A stretch of DNA of 64,000 nucleotides from Cristatella mucedo (taxonomy: Eukaryota; Bryozoa; Phylactolaemata; Cristatellidae): assembly GCA_009760855.2 (NCBI GenBank), contig WPIO01000025.1, positions 1,006,501 to 1,070,500 on the forward strand, written 5' to 3'. Below the pieces are notes generated by a model. That model was not told where the DNA came from and did no database searches. It saw only the letters and a program-made list of their open reading frames with translations. Below are positions 36,188 to 64,000 of the stretch, piece after piece. How positions within the stretch are numbered: the first letter of the stretch is position 1; every line of letters starts with the position of its first letter. A program made the position numbers and the translations under genes.

Positions 36188-37135
36188 GTTTATAATAATA
36201 ATAATAATGCACTTGATAAAGCGCCCTCAGAGAACTTAATCTCTTTCTAGACGCTTTACATTTGCTGCAAAGGGAAATGCAATTGAATGGTAAGTAAAAT
36301 CATGCTTGAAAAACGAACAAAATGAATAATATGGTTAGGGGTGACATGCACAGGGTCAGAATGCAAATGTGGTTAGTGGCAGCATGCACAGTGTCAGCAC
36401 CCATAAGCACGTGAAGGACGAATCACAGGGACCCACTAAATGCTGTCTTAAGTAGGTGTTTTTAAGTTCTTTTTAAATGTGGTCAGGTCAGGGGATGTTT
36501 TGACGCAGGTCGGGAGGGAGTTCCAGGCTTTGGGAGCATACGAACTAAATGCACGGTTTCCAAAGGATTTAAGGTTTGTATGAGGTATTTGTAGACTGTT
36601 GGATTCCGAAAAGCGGGTTGTACGATGCTTGGCCTGATGGGGTAGTATATCTGAGAGATAGGCTGGAGCCATAGAATGGAGTGACCTAAAAGTGAGTGAC
36701 AAAACCTTGAAGTCAATCCGTTGCTTGACTGGTAGCCAGTGCAGGTCGGAGAGAAGTGGAGTAATTTGGCAACTGCGACGCTCACGACAGACAAGCCTAG
36801 CTGCAGAGTTTTGCATCAGATGTAAGCGCCTGATTGCACATCCCAGTAGGCCAGCAAGCAGTGAGTTACATAAGTCAAGACGGGATGTCACAAATGCATG
36901 GACCAACTTAGACGTGGTATCCTTATCTAAACAAGCCCGAATTTTAGCAATGTTATGTATCTGAAAGTAGGCAGACTTGATTGTGGGGCTGATGTGGTCG
37001 TCTAACGAGAGGTCGCTTTGGAATATGACACCTAGACTTTGAGCTGATTCAACAGGAGATATGCTGGCAGAGCCAATTTTGAGAGTCAGCCTTTCCAACT
37101 TCTGAATCTCACTTGTTTTGCCCATAACTAGTAAG
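36188..37135 (-). mobile_element. LINE-A, 5'-truncated, minus strand, open frame
   Basis: A 225-codon frame is open on the minus strand from 37125 to 36448: QKLERLTLKIGSASISPVES, DDHISPTIKSAYFQ, TSRLDLCNSLLAGL, LHWLPVKQRIDFKVLSLTF and KAWNSLPTCVK. It ends PT rather than THLFRTAF because of a frameshift. The hairpin complement and AAT repeat lie at 36190-36260. A young copy that ends 665 bp upstream of WDR11. Confidence 0.92.
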
Positions 37136-37802
37136 TTAGTTTACGGGACTTTTCATTCCCTGCAGCGTTCTGAGCGGCAGCGTAAGGCGGCTTTCACTGG
37201 ACCAGCATCAGGGCGAACTGAGTATCTTCAAATGCTGCGGGCTCGGCTGAACACCGACCGAACTTTTTGTACTCGCTCGTATTCTCGAGTTCACTCTTAA
37301 TTAATAACGTGCTGCTTTCCAGGGACGACTATAGGTTTCCCGTAGAGTGGAAAGCGGCAGCTCGCTGAAAAATCGCTGTTCGAAATTCTTTTACGTGCCT
37401 CCCACGCCACCTAATGACGGAGCTTATCTTTGGTGCATCTGGGTTCTACCGATCGGTGCTCGACACAATGAGGGGGACCCACTCAATCGAGCCTCACCAA
37501 CCGGCAGTGCTGCCGGTTGGTCCGTTTGGCTGGCACAGGGTCACTACGGTATTTGTACAAGCTAAGCCAGGGTGAGAGTCTACAACTGCCCGTTACACTG
37601 CATAGCTACACGGATGCGGTGTTTGGACTGAACATCCGCGGCCACTCGGCTCGTCACATTAACAGCTAACGAACGCCAATACCTACCAACTGAGCCCTAC
37701 CGATCCCATATCTCTTCCGGAAGCGGAAGTTTGCATTCCTGAAGGCACGCCCCCCGAGTTGTCACGTCCGTCCGCTGGGTTTGGCGCCGGCTGCTCGATA
37801 AA
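37136..37802 (+). other. WDR11 upstream region
   Basis: Should contain the WDR11 promoter and 5' UTR. I see no TATA box or CpG-island-like stretch that I can place with confidence. The open frame at 37347-37565 is unrecognised. Confidence 0.4.
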
Positions 37803-60838
<23,036 letters not shown>

Positions 60839-62039
60839 GTAGGTTTGAAGCCTGTTTCTTCAACCTTAAGTGGCAGCTGCTGCTGCACGTGCTGCCACAC
60901 ATTGTCTTCTCGTGCCATCCCCGACAGGCTGTGGTCGGTGCTGTTTGGGCAGATTGGCTAGTTCATTCATTATTTGGGCACGGACTGCTAGTGGAGACCT
61001 CAGTTTCGTTAGTCTGCCTCTCGTGATCGAGCCATTTCAATGTATGCTGCCTTAATTTTAGAGTGTCTGTAGTGGCGTACATAAAAGGTACTGCCTTTTA
61101 CATTGCTTTGCATTTGCTAGCCAGCTAGTCACCGTAGCAGCTCAATGCAGTCTGTCACCGAGGGATCTCTGCTGCGCTAACCAAGTGATGGTGTCCAAGT
61201 GGAGCAGCAGCTACAAATCAAATCAAACTTTTCAGTATGATCTTCTTGGCCGGCATGACTTTATGCCTTTATATTGTCTAGGCAGCTGTAGCTATTGCAG
61301 CCTCTGCATGCCATTAAGTCTCATCTTAGCAGTAAGTAAATCGTTGTCTTAAATTAGCAGGACCTGGAGCTAACTTAATTATCCATCCTTGCACGTAAAG
61401 TAACCAGTGTAAAACTAGGAAATCCTTTGAAGCTCAGAGTTAACGTGGTAGAACAGGTAGCTCCTGTGGCTTAATCGTCAGAAAATCGGTCCGGAAAACC
61501 ACTGCTGCAGATTCTTTGCTTGCCGTGGTTAAACATTGTGTTCATAGCCCCATAGGCCTGCTGCTCTTATATGCAAAGCAGTTGGCTTAGCTGTCCCTTT
61601 CTTTTGCTTAGAATCTGTCTGCGGCAGGTGCTGGAGCTCTGCAGAAATTGGCGATCATTTAACTATTCTTGTCTCTGCGATGCTTAGAGTCTCCTCTTGC
61701 TGATTGATTCTGTTACTTCCTTTCAGCCAGTCTCCATGTTCCTCGTTTGTCGCCTACTTTCTGTCCTCTAATGTTAGCTATGACTCTTGAATCTGACGTC
61801 TTTTTTCGATAGAGCAGCACTGGTGGTCTCTAGGGCTTTGAGCATGCTGTAAAAATCTCTCCTGCCGGAATGCATCTATTTCGTCCTTAGCCTTTGTGTG
61901 TCGGCAGACGGGTGTGACGTCCAGCACATCCTGAGGCTCTCACGTAACAATAGTTGACTTCGTGTCACTTGCTAACGTGTTCACTACACTGGGACTAGGG
62001 ATTGCCTACCTGCTAGCTGCTCCTGCCTCTTCATCTTTT
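60839..62039 (+). other. WDR11 intron 18, left part
   Basis: No exon matching the next WDR11 segment and no recognisable repeat. Confidence 0.5.
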
Positions 62040-63255
62040 GCTATATGTTTCGGCAGCATTCGATGCTATTGATCACCAAGTCCTTATTGAGTGCTAGTCA
62101 TCTTGCCTTGGCTTCACTATCTCGTGGTCGATTTCAGAGCATTGATGTCAACGGGCGACAGTCATCTGGGGCACCTCTAAAGTACGGAGTACCCGGGGAT
62201 CTGTGCCTGGTCCACTTTTTTCACAATATATACTTTCCGTCTAGGCAAATTAATCGCCAAGTACAATCTAGACTTTCATTGTTTCATGCAGATGACACAC
62301 TGCTGTTCCAGTGTTTTGATTCCAAACTGTCTCTCAGTAAGTCAAACTCTCTCACAGCATGTATTACTGAAATTTGCATTGGAAAGGCAGCAAACTTACT
62401 CAAATTCGATGACGATAAAACCAACCTACTAGTTATGCGTTAACTTAACTGTTAGCCAGGAATTGGAGAATGTTACCCTCGAAATGGGCTCGACCAGAAC
62501 AGAACGATCTCCTGTACGATCTGCTGCACGAAATGCTGCACCGTCCTGTTCCAATGTTACGTTTCACTAGACGACCACGCCTGTTCAGTAAAGTCTGCTT
62601 GCCTTTGGTTACGTAATATTTCAAAAACGGCACCTGTTAGGACATGGATATCACATCCAAGTTGGTGCCTGCATGTGTGACTTCCCCTCTAGTCTTCCGT
62701 AACTCACTGCTTGCAGATCTTCTGGCTTGTGCAATAAAATGCTTACAGTTGATGTAAAACTCTGTAGCTATTTTTGTTTGTCATGGCCTTTGCATTTGCC
62801 ATATTATTCCACCTCTCATCGACGTGCGCTGGCTCCCCATCAAGCAATGTATCAGGTGTTGTCACTCAATTTGAGAGCTCTCATTCTCTTGTTCTGGCGA
62901 ACATATCTGAACTACTTCGAAAGCAGCGGCTACCTGCTCTTCTGACTCTAGTCGTTTAGCTGTACCTCTAAGCAACATCCAATCATTTGGAGACCCTGCC
63001 TTTAGCTTGAGTGATCCCAATGCCTGAAATTCACTCACGACTTACGTAACATTTCCTGACTTGAAATTTTTTTAAGGCAAAAAGTCCTACTGTGCCTCAC
63101 AGCGTTTGCTCGGTCCGCGTGAATTGTCCTTTGTGTGCTTATGCATGTTCATACTATACACATTAACCAATTAAATCGATTTCTTATGTAGCTGATGTAA
63201 CTTGCCTTCAAAGAGATTTAGTTCTCATAGGATACTATACAACTATCTTATTATT
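62040..63255 (+). mobile_element. Old LINE-A copy, WDR11 intron 18
   Basis: AFDAIDHQVLIEC, QSIDVNGRQSSGAPLKYGVP, FHADDTLLFQCFD and LLKFDDDKTNLLVMR keep the RT order. The catalytic tyrosine box reads FHADD. The 3' UTR has TTGCCTTCAAAGAGATTTAG and a TTATTATT tail. Older than the 18 kb copy. Confidence 0.85.
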
Positions 63256-63261
63256 ATTGCT

Positions 63262-63965
63262 GTTATCCACCAGTGACGTCTTACCGAAATCCGAGCGTTA
63301 TATTTCAAAACGACGTAGTTGCACGATTGTTTTGCATCCACTGTCAAGTCAGCATACGTGCAACTAAGCAACCTCACCAAAATTAAGGCCTGCTTAGATA
63401 AGAATACAACAGCCGAACTAGGTCGCGCCTTGGTGCAATTGCATTTCAGAACTCATGGCCTCTGCACTTAATCTTCTGCCACTGGAGGAAAGCTCAGCAG
63501 CAGCTCGGCTGGTCTCTCTGCGGCTTAGCTGCTGCATCAAACCACTTTGTTTAGCGTCATTGGCTCCTTATCAAGCCTCGAATCGTATCCAAACAAACTT
63601 TCTCTGGCTACAGATCGCTTCTTTAGTTGGCACCAGCCTGCACCTATTCGCCCTCCTTGCTCCTCCAGTGCATTGTTGCACCACCTGCTCCTCGGCTTCC
63701 AGTCCTCCCACTGCCCCGCACACTGAATTGAACACTTCTCGTTTTTAGGCCTGCAATTCGTTTGCCCCTAAAATCTTAAACTTGCCCTGCCCCGGCTTTG
63801 ATCACTAACTACACTGACTCTGCATCATTTAAGTCTTAACTAAAGATGCGTCTGTTCATATGTCTGACACCTTTCTCTTCACCTTGGTGAACTTGCCGCT
63901 ATTGTTCCTGAGTGCCGCACATGCTTCCCTGAGCTAATTTAGCACGTGTTACTAGCCAGAGATCC
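63262..63965 (+). mobile_element. Old LINE-A copy following directly
   Basis: Begins at the RT segment before DDHIS (VIFQND-like TATATTTCAAAACGACGTAG). It continues with AAAATTAAGGCCTGCTTAGA, AAGAATACAACAGCCGAACT and later C-terminal and UTR remnants. Two same-sense truncated copies head to tail. Confidence 0.65.
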
Positions 63966-64000
63966 TACTAACCAGTGGCTCTGTGGTTGTCTTTTTGCAT

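Overview
The window is nuclear DNA from a bilaterian animal, most likely an invertebrate. It has split genes with GT-AG introns, dense LINE and SINE retrotransposons, long (CT)n tracts, and no operons or bacterial signals. The species cannot be named from the sequence alone. A peptide-type GPCR resembling invertebrate FMRFamide receptors and the two compact secreted lipases fit a protostome, but this is inference.

Four genes could be read, all on the + strand. (1) 1-1056 is the 3' end of a rhodopsin-class GPCR: TM5 in one exon and TM6, TM7 and the C-tail in the next; the 5' part lies outside the window. (2) 12625-20586 and (3) 26990-29004 are two tandem, paralogous secreted lipases of the pancreatic-lipase family. 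Each has six exons. Exon phases are identical, and all exon lengths are identical except exon 2. Both keep the Ser-Asp-His triad and both lack most of the lid. (4) 37803-60838 holds the first 18 coding exons of WDR11, a WD40 protein of trans-Golgi vesicle tethering and ciliary signalling. Its reading frame stays open through all 17 splice junctions (727 codons) and the gene continues past the right edge.

Most of the rest is mobile DNA. The dominant family, called LINE-A here, is a CR1/L2-type non-LTR retrotransposon with an APE endonuclease and reverse transcriptase. Its copies are usually 5'-truncated and end in (ATT)n. A second family, LINE-B, ends in (ATTAC)n. Two tRNA-derived SINE families occur; SINE-1 carries the same nested 3' stem-loop as LINE-A, with identical spacing, so it probably moves with LINE-A machinery. 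A Tc1/mariner remnant, a foldback element, a 17-bp minisatellite of about 42 copies, a (TGTGTC)n hexamer array and many (CT)n tracts complete the picture.

Layout: 1-1.06 kb GPCR end; 1.06-12.5 kb intergenic, with LINE/SINE debris and a foldback element; 12.5-29.2 kb lipase pair; 29.2-37.8 kb intergenic repeats; 37.8-64 kb WDR11, with introns full of same- and opposite-sense LINEs. The genes show no shared pathway apart from the lipase duplicates. No clearly new gene system was found. The best leads are the lidless lipase pair with a GC-AG intron and GATA-motif cluster, the SINE/LINE shared stem-loop, and a few coding-like stretches without an assigned gene.
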